Positions 43,324 to 53,720 of a stretch of 64,000 nucleotides of DNA are shown here, one piece after another; the stretch's first letter is position 1, and the number at the start of each line of letters is the position of its first letter. Under the pieces are notes generated by a model. It was given only the letters and a program-made list of their open reading frames with translations, was not told the origin of the DNA and did not search any database. A program made the translations under genes and the position numbers. The DNA is from Rubripirellula reticaptiva (GTDB lineage: Bacteria; Planctomycetota; Planctomycetia; Pirellulales; Pirellulaceae), in NCBI RefSeq assembly GCF_007860175.1, contig NZ_SJPX01000004.1, forward strand, positions 744,001 to 808,000. The letters run 5' to 3'.

Positions 43324-45948
43324 GTGGAAAGAAGCTGGGATGTGAATATTCCCAGGCTCCTACTATTCCTACGATCGTACCACCCGGCTTCAAAAACGCC
43401 CACACTGAAAACGCCCTACCAACAGGACTACGCCGCCTTGTCCGCAGCGATCGAAATTCGTGGCGCTCGCGTCCACAACCTGCAAAGTGTCGATATCGAC
43501 ATTCCTCGAGACGCGGTAACCGTGATCACTGGCGTGTCGGGCAGCGGCAAGAGCTCGCTGGCGTTTGATACGCTTTATGCCGAGGGCCAGCGGCAATACA
43601 TCGACAGTCTTTCCGCGTATGCACGTCAGTTTTTGGACCAGATCCCGCGTCCCGACGTTGATTCGATCGACGGGCTGGCACCGACGCTTGCGATCGACCA
43701 AAAAGCTGGTAATTCCGGCGCTCGCAGCACCGTCGCTACGGTCACCGAGATCTATGACTATCTCCGGCTGCTGTTCGCACGCGTCGGCACGCCACACTGC
43801 AGCAACTGTGGCAGTGCGATCGCCCAACAGTCGGCGGACAACATTCGCGAAACGTTATTGGCGATGCCAGAGAAAACGAAACTGGTTTTGATGGCGCCGA
43901 TGGTGCGCGGCCGCCGCGGTGAACATCGCGAAGTGCTCGAAACGATTCAGAAGTCCGGGCTAGTCCGGGCTCGCGTCGACGGCGAAATGTATCTGCTCGA
44001 AGACATTCCACCGTTGGCGGTCCGTAAAAATCACTCGATCGAAGCAGTCATCGATCGGCTGGTCATTCGCGAAGGTATCGAGTCGCGGTTGCATGATTCG
44101 GTCGATTTGGCTTTGCGATTGGGCGAAGGCTTGATGTCAGCGTTAGTCCAGAAGCCTGGGACGGACGAGACCGAAACGATTTTTAGCACATCGATGGCCT
44201 GTGTCGAATGTGGTGCCAGTTTCGAAGAACTGGAACCGCGGACGTTCAGTTTCAACAGCCCCTACGGCGCCTGCCCAACCTGCGACGGGCTTGGCACCAT
44301 GGGCGAGGGCGAAAACACTGACATGTGTCAGTCGTGCGAAGGATCAAGGCTGCGTCCGGAAGCCCGCCGAGTCACGATCGGTGGTCTGTCGATCGATCGC
44401 CTGACGGCCATGTCGCTTTGCGACGCAAAGGATTGGATGGATCAAGTCGTCCAACACACGTCGGCGCTGCACGCGAAAGTTGCCGATCCGATTGTTCGCG
44501 AAGTGACGCGGCGACTTGAGTTTCTGATGCGAGTCGGCGTCACTTATCTGACTCTCGATCGGGCCGCCGATTCGTTAAGCGGTGGTGAATTGCAACGCGT
44601 CCGTTTGGCGACCAGTATCGGCAGCGGTTTGGTCGGTGTTTGTTATGTCTTGGACGAGCCATCGATCGGTTTGCATCCTGCCGACCACAATCGATTGATC
44701 GACTGCATTCGACAATTGCAAACTCAGGGCAACACAGTCGTCATCGTCGAACACGACGAAGCGACGATGCGGCATGCTGACTTTCTAGTCGACATCGGTC
44801 CTGGTGCGGGGAAACACGGCGGAAAAATCATCAGTCAGGGAACACCCGACGAAGTCGCGTCCGATCCCAACAGCCTCACCGGCGCCTACTTGCTGGGCAC
44901 TCGCTCGGTACCGATTCCGAAGACTCGGCGGGAACCTAAAGACTGGCTAACGATCACGGATGTGACGACTCACAATCTGAAAAAGGTCACTGCCGAGTTT
45001 CCTCTGGGAATGTTGGTCGGAATTAGCGGCGTGTCGGGCAGCGGCAAGAGTTCGCTGGTCAACGATACGTTGTATCCGGCACTCGCGAAAAAGTTGGGAT
45101 TGGTGTCGGTAAAGCCAGGCCCGTTCAAAAGTCTGCGCGGCGCAACCAAGATCGACAAACTAATTCCCATTGATCAAGCACCGATCGGCCGTAGTCCACG
45201 TAGTTGCCCGGCCACGTACGCAGGTGTGCTCGACGAGGTGCGAAAGGTGTTCGCCAAGACCCGCGAAGCCAAGACGCGAGGCTTTTCGACCAGTCGGTTT
45301 AGTTTCAATTCAAAAGAAGGACAGTGCGAGCTTTGCAAGGGGCATGGCGTCGAGCGAATCTCGATGAACTTCTTGAGCGATCTGTTCGTCACGTGCACGC
45401 GATGTGGTGGAAAACGTTTCAATCGACAAACATTGCAAGTGCGTTTCAAAGGTGCCAGCGTGGCGGACGTCTTAGAAATGTCGATTGATGGCGCGGCCGA
45501 GTTCTTTGAAAACGTCCCCAAGATTCATCGACAACTCGTGTCACTGCAAGACGTTGGACTCGGTTACGTGCATCTTGGTCAAGCCAGCACGACGCTTAGC
45601 GGTGGCGAAGCCCAGCGGATCAAATTGGGGACGGAACTTGCAAGAGTATCGACCGGTAAAACACTCTATTTGCTGGACGAGCCAACCACTGGGCTTCACT
45701 TTTCGGACGTCGAGCGATTGGTCGGAGTATTGCAGCGGTTGGTCGACGCGGGCAACACGGTGCTGGTGATTGAGCACAATTTCGATCTGCTGGCCGCTTG
45801 CGACTGGATTGTTGATCTGGGGCCCGAGGGTGGCGATGGTGGTGGAGAAATTTTGGCTGCTGGCACGCCTGAAACGGTTGCGAAAACGAAGAATAATGCG
45901 ACTGGAAAATACTTGGCCCAAACGTTGAAGGCGGGAAACAGGAAGTGA
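43324..45948 (+). CDS. uvrA: excinuclease ABC subunit A
   Basis: DNA damage recognition ATPase. Two ABC modules: Walker A GVSGSGKSS near residues 70 and 573, signatures LSGGELQRVRLAT and LSGGEAQRIKLGT, Walker B VCYVLDEPSIGLHP and YLLDEPTTGLH. Zinc sites: CVECGASF...CPTCDG and CELCKGHG...CTRCGGKRF. It is shorter than E. coli UvrA (940), mostly in the first insertion domain. The start is uncertain: GTG at 43324 gives 874 residues, but conserved sequence begins at IEIRGARVHNLQ and TTG at 43438, with AGGA 10 nt before it, is a good alternative. Its stop overlaps the radical SAM gene (TGATG). Confidence 0.94.
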   Translation: MERSWDVNIPRLLLFLRSYHPASKTPTLKTPYQQDYAALSAAIEIRGARVHNLQSVDIDIPRDAVTVITGVSGSGKSSLAFDTLYAEGQRQYIDSLSAYARQFLDQIPRPDVDSIDGLAPTLAIDQKAGNSGARSTVATVTEIYDYLRLLFARVGTPHCSNCGSAIAQQSADNIRETLLAMPEKTKLVLMAPMVRGRRGEHREVLETIQKSGLVRARVDGEMYLLEDIPPLAVRKNHSIEAVIDRLVIREGIESRLHDSVDLALRLGEGLMSALVQKPGTDETETIFSTSMACVECGASFEELEPRTFSFNSPYGACPTCDGLGTMGEGENTDMCQSCEGSRLRPEARRVTIGGLSIDRLTAMSLCDAKDWMDQVVQHTSALHAKVADPIVREVTRRLEFLMRVGVTYLTLDRAADSLSGGELQRVRLATSIGSGLVGVCYVLDEPSIGLHPADHNRLIDCIRQLQTQGNTVVIVEHDEATMRHADFLVDIGPGAGKHGGKIISQGTPDEVASDPNSLTGAYLLGTRSVPIPKTRREPKDWLTITDVTTHNLKKVTAEFPLGMLVGISGVSGSGKSSLVNDTLYPALAKKLGLVSVKPGPFKSLRGATKIDKLIPIDQAPIGRSPRSCPATYAGVLDEVRKVFAKTREAKTRGFSTSRFSFNSKEGQCELCKGHGVERISMNFLSDLFVTCTRCGGKRFNRQTLQVRFKGASVADVLEMSIDGAAEFFENVPKIHRQLVSLQDVGLGYVHLGQASTTLSGGEAQRIKLGTELARVSTGKTLYLLDEPTTGLHFSDVERLVGVLQRLVDAGNTVLVIEHNFDLLAACDWIVDLGPEGGDGGGEILAAGTPETVAKTKNNATGKYLAQTLKAGNRK

Positions 45949-46799
45949 TGGTTCGCAACCCTTCGCTGTCGCCCGATAAGCCGTACTTGGTGGTCCGCGA
46001 GCGCGAGCCCGATGGGGATGGTGGTCTGGCCAATGTCTTGACGGTGTTCTTGACGGCGTCGGAGTGTCCGATCGGATGCTCGATGTGCGACCTGTGGAAG
46101 AACACATTGAAAACACCAACGCCCTCCGGTGCAATCGTTCGTCAGCTTGATTCGGCGATCGGTGATTCGAAACCCGCTGGATGGATCAAGCTGTACAACA
46201 GCGGCAACTTTTTTGATCGACGCAGTATTCCTCCGACTGATTATTCGTCGATTGCCAAGCGTGTTGCCGGTTATGAACGTGTGATTGTCGAGAATCATCC
46301 CAAGATTGGGCGTCGCCGGCTAATGGAGTTTCGCGACTTAATCGACGCATCCTTGGAGGTCGCCGTTGGATTGGAAACCGTCCAACCGCGGTGGCTCGGT
46401 CGGCTGGGCAAACAGATGTCGCGCGGTGACTTTGATGCTTACGCGAATTGGCTTGCCAAGGAACGAGTTGACTTACGTGTGTTTTTAATCGTGGGCGTGC
46501 CTGGGATCGGCCAGCATGAGGCGATTCGCTGGGCAAGGTTATCAGTGCGACATGCCATTCACGCCGGAGCACGGCACGTCAGCTTGATTCCTGCGCGAGA
46601 GGGATACGGTTGGAACGGTCAGTCGGGCGAATTACCAGCGCTCGCCCCGTCAATGCTGGCGAACCTTTTGAGCGAATCGGTCGCAGATGCCAAAGGTCGT
46701 GCTTGTGTCACGATGGATCTTTGGGATCAGGATCCCGATTGCGATGAAGTTGTATGGATGAACGAAATGAATTTGAATCAAAGGGCATGGCGGCTATGA
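45948..46799 (+). CDS. radical SAM enzyme, RaSEA/TIGR01210-like
   Basis: 283 residues. The 4Fe-4S motif is CPIGCSMCDLW near residue 41 (CxxxCxxC). Later strands show LYNSGNFFDRRSIPPTDY and YERVIVENHPKI, DASLEVAVGLETVQP and FLIVGVPGIGQHEAIRW, the pattern of the radical SAM family that includes archaeosine synthase partner RaSEA; an identical function is not implied. ATG at 45948 shares its A with the uvrA stop (TGATG) and has AGGAAG just upstream. The next gene starts by ATGA overlap. Substrate unknown. Confidence 0.8.
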   Translation: MVRNPSLSPDKPYLVVREREPDGDGGLANVLTVFLTASECPIGCSMCDLWKNTLKTPTPSGAIVRQLDSAIGDSKPAGWIKLYNSGNFFDRRSIPPTDYSSIAKRVAGYERVIVENHPKIGRRRLMEFRDLIDASLEVAVGLETVQPRWLGRLGKQMSRGDFDAYANWLAKERVDLRVFLIVGVPGIGQHEAIRWARLSVRHAIHAGARHVSLIPAREGYGWNGQSGELPALAPSMLANLLSESVADAKGRACVTMDLWDQDPDCDEVVWMNEMNLNQRAWRL

Positions 46800-48214
46800 A
46801 CGAAATCGATGTCGCCGTCATCGGTTCCGGGTTTTCGGGATCGATACTTGCTCGGGTGTTGGCATCAAAAGGGATGACGGTCGCGATGATCGATCCTCAG
46901 ATGCATCCACGCTTTGCGATCGGTGAATCTTCGACGCCGATCGCGGATGCGATACTGCGGAGGCTGGGGACGCGATACGGACTGAAGGACTTGATTTCGT
47001 TGTCGACCTGGGGAAGTTGGCAGTGGGATCATGCTGATTTGGATTGCGGTCGCAAACGAGGCTTCAGTTATTTTGCTCATCCAAAAGGTCAACCGTTTTC
47101 GGAATCGCATATTGGCGAGCGAAGTTTATTGGCCGCTGCCAGTCCTGAGGACGATGTGGCGGATACCCATTGGTTTCGCGCCGATGTGGATCACTACCTT
47201 TGTCAGCAAGCGACCACAGAAGGCGTCGCCTTGGCAGCTGGTTTTTCAGTGGCATCGATTGAAAGCTCCGGCGACCAGTGGGTGTTGCAATTGTCAGGGC
47301 CCGATGACAGTCCTAAGCAATTGACGATGCGGGCACGATGGGTGATTGATGCGTCAGGGCAATCTGCTGCGCTGGCAAGATTGTTGGGTGCCCGCGATAT
47401 GGCGGATCGTTTGCAAACTCAAACGCACAGTACCTTCACGCACTTTCATGGTGTGCCTAGCTGGCAAGAAACTCTGCAAGCCAGTGGGATCGACGGTTCC
47501 GAGCCGTTCAATTGCGATGATGCCGCCCAGCATCATTTATTAGGCAATGGCTGGATGTGGATGCTGCGATTTGTCAGCGGAATAACAAGCGTTGGTTACA
47601 CGACAACCGTAGGGCGACCTCTCGAATGGTCGGGATACCCGTCGATCGAAGCGATGATGAAACCTGCGTGGTTGGTTCGTCCCGGAGTTGGATGGCAGCA
47701 AACTGATCGACTGCAGCGATGGTTTGATCCCATTTGCGCCGAGCGTGCGATCATGTTGCCGACCGCGGCGCTAACGATGGATCCGCTGCATAGCACAGGA
47801 ATCGCTCATGCGCTTGCCGGTGTGGAACGGGTGGCGGGCATCATCTTAGATGATCACTCGGCGAACGATTACGCCACCAGTTTTCATCGCGAAACGATGT
47901 TGCTGGACCGATTGGTTAGTACTGCCTACGACGTGATGGATGACTTTCCGCGATTCACCGCAGCATGCATGTTGTATTTTGCCGGTGCCATTGCCTGCGA
48001 AGAACGGTTGCAAAAAGGCGAGACACCGACGGCATTGTGGAACGCCGACGATCCGCTGTTTGTCGCGGCAACGGACAATGCGTGTGCAATGATCGCCGAT
48101 CGCTCGAACGACAAATATGAAACGCAAGTTCGTGAAACCATTGCGCCGTGGAACACGGCTGGCTTGATGGATCCCGCAGTCAACAACCGTTATGCGTATA
48201 CGGCGACCAAGTAG
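46796..48214 (+). CDS. FAD-dependent oxidoreductase, flavin halogenase-like
   Basis: 472 residues. Dinucleotide site VAVIGSGFSGSILARVLAS at the start, IDPQMHPRFAIGESSTPIAD near 35 (IGESxTP is typical of flavin-dependent halogenases and geranylgeranyl reductases), WFRADVDHYL, ARWVIDASGQSAALAR near 190, GNGWMWMLRF near 255 (reminiscent of the halogenase GWxWxIP but lacking IP) and LPTAALTMDPLHSTGIAHAL near 335. So halogenation, hydroxylation or dehydrogenation are all possible. ATG overlaps the radical SAM stop (ATGA), which indicates joint action on one substrate or pathway (inference). Confidence 0.8.
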   Translation: MNEIDVAVIGSGFSGSILARVLASKGMTVAMIDPQMHPRFAIGESSTPIADAILRRLGTRYGLKDLISLSTWGSWQWDHADLDCGRKRGFSYFAHPKGQPFSESHIGERSLLAAASPEDDVADTHWFRADVDHYLCQQATTEGVALAAGFSVASIESSGDQWVLQLSGPDDSPKQLTMRARWVIDASGQSAALARLLGARDMADRLQTQTHSTFTHFHGVPSWQETLQASGIDGSEPFNCDDAAQHHLLGNGWMWMLRFVSGITSVGYTTTVGRPLEWSGYPSIEAMMKPAWLVRPGVGWQQTDRLQRWFDPICAERAIMLPTAALTMDPLHSTGIAHALAGVERVAGIILDDHSANDYATSFHRETMLLDRLVSTAYDVMDDFPRFTAACMLYFAGAIACEERLQKGETPTALWNADDPLFVAATDNACAMIADRSNDKYETQVRETIAPWNTAGLMDPAVNNRYAYTATK

Positions 48215-48354
48215 ACGCCGATCGATCGCATGCTTGAGATGTTGGCCGGGCTTCGGAAGACGCTGGATTGTGGGAATGATCTTGCTTTGAAGCTGCAGAT
48301 TCGGCTATCGGGGACTGAAAGAAGCTCAAATTCGCCTTTCAGGACTCGCTCGCG

Positions 48355-50394
48355 ATGCACTCGTCACGACGTCGAACAACCACTGCTATGCTCATTCTGC
48401 TCCTCACCCTAGGGATCCTGTGGGGGACTCCGGTGACGGCCGAGGATGACGCAACGTTCCAACCCTACACGGTTTACGTCGCTCAGGAAGAATCACACGC
48501 TCGATGTGGTCCGTCGGCCGACGCCTATCGGACTGACGAACTTCGTCATGGGCAAGCGTTAGAGGTCTACTTCGAAGCCAAAGACGGGTGGTTGGGCATT
48601 CGTCCGCCGGAGTCTGCGTTTTGTTGGATTCCCGCCGAAACCGTCAAGCTTGATGCCAGCGGCGACAACGGTCTGGTGATCGAAGACCATACTGTTGCTT
48701 GGATTGGAACCCATCTGGGGCGTGCTCGTTCCTACAAATGGCAAGTTCAATTGGCCGAAGGTGAACCGGTTGCCGTGATCGGCAAGAGTGAGCGTGAAGG
48801 GCCCGATGGACCTCAATTGTGGTACCGCATCGTGCCACCGTCGGGCGAATTCCGTTGGGTTCACCGTGATCAAGTTGTCACCAATAGCGAAGAACTGATC
48901 GCCTCACTTGATCGTGAAGTACCTCGCGAAGAAATCATGTTTGCCGAAGCTGGGCCCACTTCGCCTCGCAATTCGATCGAAAGCACATCGCGCCAAAGAT
49001 CGGGAATCCGAGATCCTCGTTCGCAAGTCGGGGCCAACACAAAACCGCAATCGGTGCCGACGTCTCGGCCTGCGTCGCGATCGTCGGTAGCAGACACCAA
49101 GCCGGTGTCGAGTCGTCGCGTGATTGATGAACCGGAACTGGTTCAGGCATCGGGACAATCCGTTTTGGATAATGCGGCCTATGACAATGGTGTTGAAATG
49201 ATGCCAATCGGCAGTGGGCTGAAGGAGTCTTGGCAAGCGAACCAAATACGCCGCACGACGGATCAGCCACTTGGGTCGATTCAGCAGTCTGGATCGGGTG
49301 AGGATCTTGCTGCGTTGCATTCGCCGCCCAGCCTTTCCACGGGGACATCAAACGATGCGTCATCGGTCGAACCAACCAAACGCAAGGGGCTGATTGCATC
49401 CGTCGCTTTCTTGGGGCGTCCGAAGTTGGGGCCGATTGGTGCTGAGCAAAACGCGACGCAAATCGAACCTGCATCCGAAGATAGTTGGGTGTCCGGAATC
49501 GGTCGACGGATCGCTGCTGCGACGACGACCGAACCACCAATGGCTCCCCAGACTCAGGCCGCGTCGATGCAAGCGTTTGCATCGCCAAGTGAGCCCGTGC
49601 AGTCACCTGCAACGCTTGGTGCGCCGTCGCCTGTCATGCAAGTTTCGGGATCGTTGCCGATGCCGGCTCAACAGTTATCGCCGGCTGCCTCTGGATGGGC
49701 TCCGTCGAACGGGATGGCACCTGCGGTGGTAGCACCGATATTGAACCAAGTGAACGCGAAGCCAATGAACGTGGTTTCATCGCAGCGTATTGAACAAATT
49801 CGCCAGGAAGCCAGCGGCGCCGATATTGATACGCTGACTCTTCTTTTGTCGCGGCTGATGTCCGCACAGGCGTCGGGTTTGGAAACGGAACCGGTCGCTG
49901 CTGCGGCTCGTCAGTTGGTTGGTACCGCAAATGATACAGCGATCGCGACTCGCGCGAGAAAGTTGGCCGAGCGAGCCGACCAATACGCTCGCCTAGCAAA
50001 CCGCCGCGACGGCAACGCAATGATCCGCAACCAAGGCGACTTGATGTTGGCCGACGCCCAGACGCCTGAGATCGATTCGCTGGAAATTCCGTCGGGGTTG
50101 GGGACGATCGCTTCTGCCATTGGGCTGGGAGCACCGCAGGCCCCCTCGGCGTCGGAAGCTGTACCCGCCTTCAGCGGCCAATTGGTCCAAGTCTACTCGG
50201 CCCGTCCAAACAGCCCCCCGTTTGCGTTGACCGACAATACGGGACGAACGGTTGCCTATGTGACACCGATTCCGGGAGTGAATCTGCGAACTCATTTGAA
50301 CAGCCACGTCAATGTGATTGGAACGGCAGGCTACCTGCCGGGCTTAAATATGCCTCATGTCTTGGCGTCCCAGGCCGTTCGAACCCCTCAATAA
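48355..50394 (+). CDS. secreted SH3-like domain protein with long disordered linker
   Basis: 679 residues. A signal peptide (about 1-29) is followed by an SH3-like region (about 38-185) with two similar halves: YTVYVAQEESHARCGPSADAY...GWLGIRPPESAFCWIP and HTVAWIGTHLGRARSYKWQ...GEFRWVHRDQV. Residues about 190-470 are Ser/Pro/Gln/Ala-rich and likely disordered. Residues about 480-560 are helical (RIEQIRQEASGADIDTL...ARKLAERADQYARLANR) and the end (600-679) forms another small beta domain, QLVQVYSARPNSPPFALTDNTG. Possibly a peptidoglycan- or wall-associated protein; the family is unknown to me. Confidence 0.75.
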   Translation: MHSSRRRTTTAMLILLLTLGILWGTPVTAEDDATFQPYTVYVAQEESHARCGPSADAYRTDELRHGQALEVYFEAKDGWLGIRPPESAFCWIPAETVKLDASGDNGLVIEDHTVAWIGTHLGRARSYKWQVQLAEGEPVAVIGKSEREGPDGPQLWYRIVPPSGEFRWVHRDQVVTNSEELIASLDREVPREEIMFAEAGPTSPRNSIESTSRQRSGIRDPRSQVGANTKPQSVPTSRPASRSSVADTKPVSSRRVIDEPELVQASGQSVLDNAAYDNGVEMMPIGSGLKESWQANQIRRTTDQPLGSIQQSGSGEDLAALHSPPSLSTGTSNDASSVEPTKRKGLIASVAFLGRPKLGPIGAEQNATQIEPASEDSWVSGIGRRIAAATTTEPPMAPQTQAASMQAFASPSEPVQSPATLGAPSPVMQVSGSLPMPAQQLSPAASGWAPSNGMAPAVVAPILNQVNAKPMNVVSSQRIEQIRQEASGADIDTLTLLLSRLMSAQASGLETEPVAAAARQLVGTANDTAIATRARKLAERADQYARLANRRDGNAMIRNQGDLMLADAQTPEIDSLEIPSGLGTIASAIGLGAPQAPSASEAVPAFSGQLVQVYSARPNSPPFALTDNTGRTVAYVTPIPGVNLRTHLNSHVNVIGTAGYLPGLNMPHVLASQAVRTPQ

Positions 50395-50464
50395 CCGCTA
50401 AATCGCGATCCAGGTCGCGGTTTGGGATCTGGATTGACCGACTCCGGCGGGGTACGATTTCGGC

Positions 50465-50827
50465 ATGAGCATCGAAGAAATCAAACACCGCCGACAGCAG
50501 CTTCGGAACTTGGTTGTGATGGCGTTTGCCGACGGCCAGTTGGGTGAACGCGAAGTCCACTTGGTGGCAGACCGTTGTGCTGAACTTGGCCTGGATGAGT
50601 ACGACCTGCAGAAGGCCGTCGAGTTCGGTTTAGGCGACGACGCGGCTCTCGAGCTGCCCCAGTCCACGGCTGCCCGAGAAGAACTTCTTTGCGACATGAT
50701 TCGAATGATGGCTGCCGACGGCCACTTGGATGAAAGCGAAAAGCGATTGTTCGCTTTGGCGGCTGCAAAAATGTCGATTTCGACAACAGATGTCCAACGG
50801 TTGATCGACCAAACGCTTAGGTCGTGA
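50465..50827 (+). CDS. TerB-like helical protein
   Basis: 120 residues, all helical, with the TerB/DjlA metal-binding-like acidic repeats: LVVMAFADGQLGEREVHLV near residue 16 and MIRMMAADGHLDESEKRLFALAA near 78 (ADGxLxxxE twice). The role of such small TerB proteins is not known. Its stop overlaps the GTG start of coaB (GTGA). Confidence 0.82.
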   Translation: MSIEEIKHRRQQLRNLVVMAFADGQLGEREVHLVADRCAELGLDEYDLQKAVEFGLGDDAALELPQSTAAREELLCDMIRMMAADGHLDESEKRLFALAAAKMSISTTDVQRLIDQTLRS

Positions 50828-51486
50828 GCAATAAGTTGGCTCGAATTCTGATTACCTCTGGTCCTACCCGTCAGTACCTTGACCCGGTTCGCTACATCAC
50901 CAATGCATCGAGCGGCCGGATGGGTGCGGCCCTGGCGGCTGCGGTGCTGAAGCTTGGCCACGAAGTCGTGATCGTTTCGGGACCGGTGGCGGTCGAGTAT
51001 CCCGGCGCCGCGACCGTCATTCCAGTCCTCACCACCGATGAAATGTTGCTGGCCGCGACGGAAACTTTCAAGACGTGCGACGGCGCAATCGGTGCCGCAG
51101 CGCCATGCGACTACATGCCTCGCGAAATTCAAACCCAGAAAATTTCAAAGACGGGCAAGCCGCTAACTATCGAATTGGTCGAGACAGCCGACGTCGTGGC
51201 AACTCTCGGCCAAAGCAAACGTGATGGCCAGTGGGTCGTTGGTTTCGCACTCGAAACCGAAGACCGACACTTTCGCGCGATCGTCAAATTGGAACGCAAG
51301 CACTGTGACCTGATGGTCAGCAATGGCCCCGCCGCGATTGACGCGGAAACGAACGAGGTCGAATTGCTTGACTCGAATGGGATCGTGATCGAGGCGATTC
51401 ATGGAACCAAAGAACACGTCGCCGACCGACTACTCGCGCAAATCGACGATCGCTTAATTCATCAATCTTCAAAACCTAAAACCTAA
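50824..51486 (+). CDS. coaB: phosphopantothenate-cysteine ligase domain protein (stand-alone CoaB)
   Basis: 220 residues covering only the CoaB half of bifunctional CoaBC (Dfp). [22 protein letters not shown] near residue 8 and [13 protein letters not shown] are the nucleotide-binding hallmarks; [17 protein letters not shown] (KIKK-like) and [10 protein letters not shown] complete the fold. It joins 4'-phosphopantothenate and cysteine in CoA synthesis. The decarboxylase half (CoaC) is not adjacent, so it must be separate. GTG start overlapping the TerB-like gene. pyrD starts 11 nt after its stop. Confidence 0.92.
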   Translation: MSNKLARILITSGPTRQYLDPVRYITNASSGRMGAALAAAVLKLGHEVVIVSGPVAVEYPGAATVIPVLTTDEMLLAATETFKTCDGAIGAAAPCDYMPREIQTQKISKTGKPLTIELVETADVVATLGQSKRDGQWVVGFALETEDRHFRAIVKLERKHCDLMVSNGPAAIDAETNEVELLDSNGIVIEAIHGTKEHVADRLLAQIDDRLIHQSSKPKT

Positions 51487-51497
51487 TAACGATTCTC

Positions 51498-52403
51498 GTG
51501 GACCTATCTGTTTCGCTCGGCCGCTTGCAACTGAAAAATCCGATCATGGTGGCGTCAGGGACGTTCGGATATGCGCGTGAAATGGAGGGCATCGTCGACG
51601 TGCCTCGGCTTGGCGCGGTGTTGCCCAAAACGATCACCGCCGAACCGCGGATCGGTAACGCCCCGTGGCGTACGGTCGAAACAACCGCCGGGCTCTTGAA
51701 TGCAATCGGGCTTGATAATGACGGCGTTGATACATTCATTGAACATCACTTGCCGTATTTGACTTCGCTGGGCACGTCGATCGTGGTTAGCGTTGCCGGT
51801 CGCACGGAAGACGATTTTGTTCAGTTGGCTCGGCGCGTTGGCGAGTATAAGGGCGTAGCGGCGATCGAATTGAATCTGTCGTGTCCGAACGTCAGCGGAG
51901 GAATTGACTTTGGCACCAACGCCGAATCATGTCGCAGCGTCGTCGCGGCTGCTCGCAAGGCAACTCAAGTCCCGATCTTGGCCAAGTTGACGCCGAACGT
52001 CACTCGCATTGCCGACATCGCTAGAGGTGCTGCCGACGGTGGCGCCGACGCGGTTTGCTTGATCAACACGGTTCTTGGGATGGCCGTCGATTGGCGAAAA
52101 AGAAAGACAATGCTGGGCAACGGCATGGGCGGTTTGAGTGGTCCGGCGATCAAGCCGATCGCGCTTCGCTGTGTGCATCAAGTCGCCTCGGCAGTCGACA
52201 TTCCGATCATCGGCATCGGAGGCATCGCAACGATCGATGATGTGATGCAGTTCTTGGTGACGGGCGCCAGTGCGGTTCAGATTGGAACGGCAAATTACTA
52301 TGACCCGACGGTTTCGACACGGTTGATCGACGAATTGCCCGCCGCGCTGGCCGAGATCGGCGCTGCCAGCGTCGGCGAGTGCGTCCGAACGCTGGGCAAG
52401 TAG
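51498..52403 (+). CDS. pyrD: dihydroorotate dehydrogenase, class 1
   Basis: Oxidises dihydroorotate to orotate in pyrimidine synthesis; FMN barrel. [15 protein letters not shown] (near 14), [25 protein letters not shown], the active-site Cys in [12 protein letters not shown] near residue 121 and [12 protein letters not shown]...[10 protein letters not shown] (phosphate site). Cys instead of Ser in the active site identifies class 1; the length and sequence fit 1B, although no pyrK lies next to it. It starts with GTG at 51498. Confidence 0.96.
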   Translation: MDLSVSLGRLQLKNPIMVASGTFGYAREMEGIVDVPRLGAVLPKTITAEPRIGNAPWRTVETTAGLLNAIGLDNDGVDTFIEHHLPYLTSLGTSIVVSVAGRTEDDFVQLARRVGEYKGVAAIELNLSCPNVSGGIDFGTNAESCRSVVAAARKATQVPILAKLTPNVTRIADIARGAADGGADAVCLINTVLGMAVDWRKRKTMLGNGMGGLSGPAIKPIALRCVHQVASAVDIPIIGIGGIATIDDVMQFLVTGASAVQIGTANYYDPTVSTRLIDELPAALAEIGAASVGECVRTLGK

Positions 52404-52409
52404 AACGCC

Positions 52410-53693
52410 ATGACTTCATTATCCGCATCCGATGTTTCGACGATTGTCCACTTGGCTGATCACATGCGCGAAATGCGATTGCGGGCCCAAGCGATGAAGG
52501 CTTCATTTGAAACTGGACAGCGTGGATTCTTTACGCCAACCGAAGATGATCAGGTCGTGCAATTGTGGGTTTCGTACCACATGGCGCGAGCGGCACTGCT
52601 CGAGACATTGCATTCGATTCGCACGACCGCAGGAAAAGCAAGCGAAGAGAACGCCGCCGAATTCTCGCTCGCCTATGCTGCCGCGCTGATCCTGATCGAC
52701 GCAGCACGAACGCTTCGAGATTTGTATTCCGACGACCTGTTGGTGCGACGGAAACTGAACGAATCAAATTCAATGTATGGAATCGAACAGGGAAGTTTCG
52801 ACATGATCCAGTTGTCACTGACCAATCCGGTCAATGCGATTGGTGTACGACAAGCCGACCAGTTCTACACAGACCATGCCGAGCTGTTTTCACGATTGGC
52901 CGGCGAGGATGCGAAGGTCGCGTCTGTGGTTTCACTGATTGATCGACTACGAGACCGAGTTTCCATTGGGCCCACTCGTTATTTGAAGGCTCGTGCCAAA
53001 GAACTTCGCCACGATGCTCGTGATCGAATCGTGACCCAAAGTTTTGGTCGTGCCGTCTATGCGATCCAAGAATGGGGTTCGCGATTGGTCAGCAGCTTTT
53101 CTATTAAACCTGGTCACATCGCACGATTGCCGGATCACGTCGTCAGCGCCATGTCGAACTTGTTGAAACCAGGCGACGTATTTGTGACTCGCAAAGATGC
53201 AGCGGTCACAAATTATTTCTTGCCGGGATTCTGGCCACATGCCGCGATGTACGTCGGCAGCGATAGCGTCGTCGAATCGTTAAAGGACGGTGTTCGGGTG
53301 CGGACTATGGATTCGCCGCTCGGCAACGACGCCGTAGCGCTGATTCGACCCTCGTTGGAAACCGGGCTGATCGATCGAGCGATCCTTCGAGCCCACTCGC
53401 ACGTTGGTAAACCCTACGATTTTGATTTCGATTTCACTCGTGCCGACCGTATGGTGTGTACAGAAGTCGTCTATCGAAGCTATGAGGGCTTGGGCGGCGT
53501 CAAGTTCGAACTTAAGAAACGAGCCGGACGCCAAACGTTGTCTGCCGAAGATTTGCTGGAATTAGCAGTCGCCGATCGGTTCTTTCGTCCAATTGCGGTC
53601 TACTGTGCTCGGCATGGCGACATGCTTTTAACCGGAAATGCAGCATCAAATGTCCTGAATCAAACCGTCGCTGCGCTCAGAAACAACTTGTAA
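52410..53693 (+). CDS. YiiX/YebB-like NlpC/P60 superfamily cysteine hydrolase
   Basis: 427 residues. A helical N-terminal part (1-230) without known domain is followed by a permuted papain-like fold: LKPGDVFVTRKDAAVTNYF near 251, FWPHAAMYVGSDSVVES (His near 276), RAHSHVGKPYDFDFDF and DRMVCTEVVYRSYEG (Cys near 350). The order His before Cys is characteristic of the YiiX group, which includes lipid- and cell-wall-active enzymes. No signal peptide. It starts 6 nt after pyrD. Confidence 0.85.
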   Translation: MTSLSASDVSTIVHLADHMREMRLRAQAMKASFETGQRGFFTPTEDDQVVQLWVSYHMARAALLETLHSIRTTAGKASEENAAEFSLAYAAALILIDAARTLRDLYSDDLLVRRKLNESNSMYGIEQGSFDMIQLSLTNPVNAIGVRQADQFYTDHAELFSRLAGEDAKVASVVSLIDRLRDRVSIGPTRYLKARAKELRHDARDRIVTQSFGRAVYAIQEWGSRLVSSFSIKPGHIARLPDHVVSAMSNLLKPGDVFVTRKDAAVTNYFLPGFWPHAAMYVGSDSVVESLKDGVRVRTMDSPLGNDAVALIRPSLETGLIDRAILRAHSHVGKPYDFDFDFTRADRMVCTEVVYRSYEGLGGVKFELKKRAGRQTLSAEDLLELAVADRFFRPIAVYCARHGDMLLTGNAASNVLNQTVAALRNNL

Positions 53694-53720
53694 ATCCACT
53701 CGAAACGTTTGCTTCCGAAT

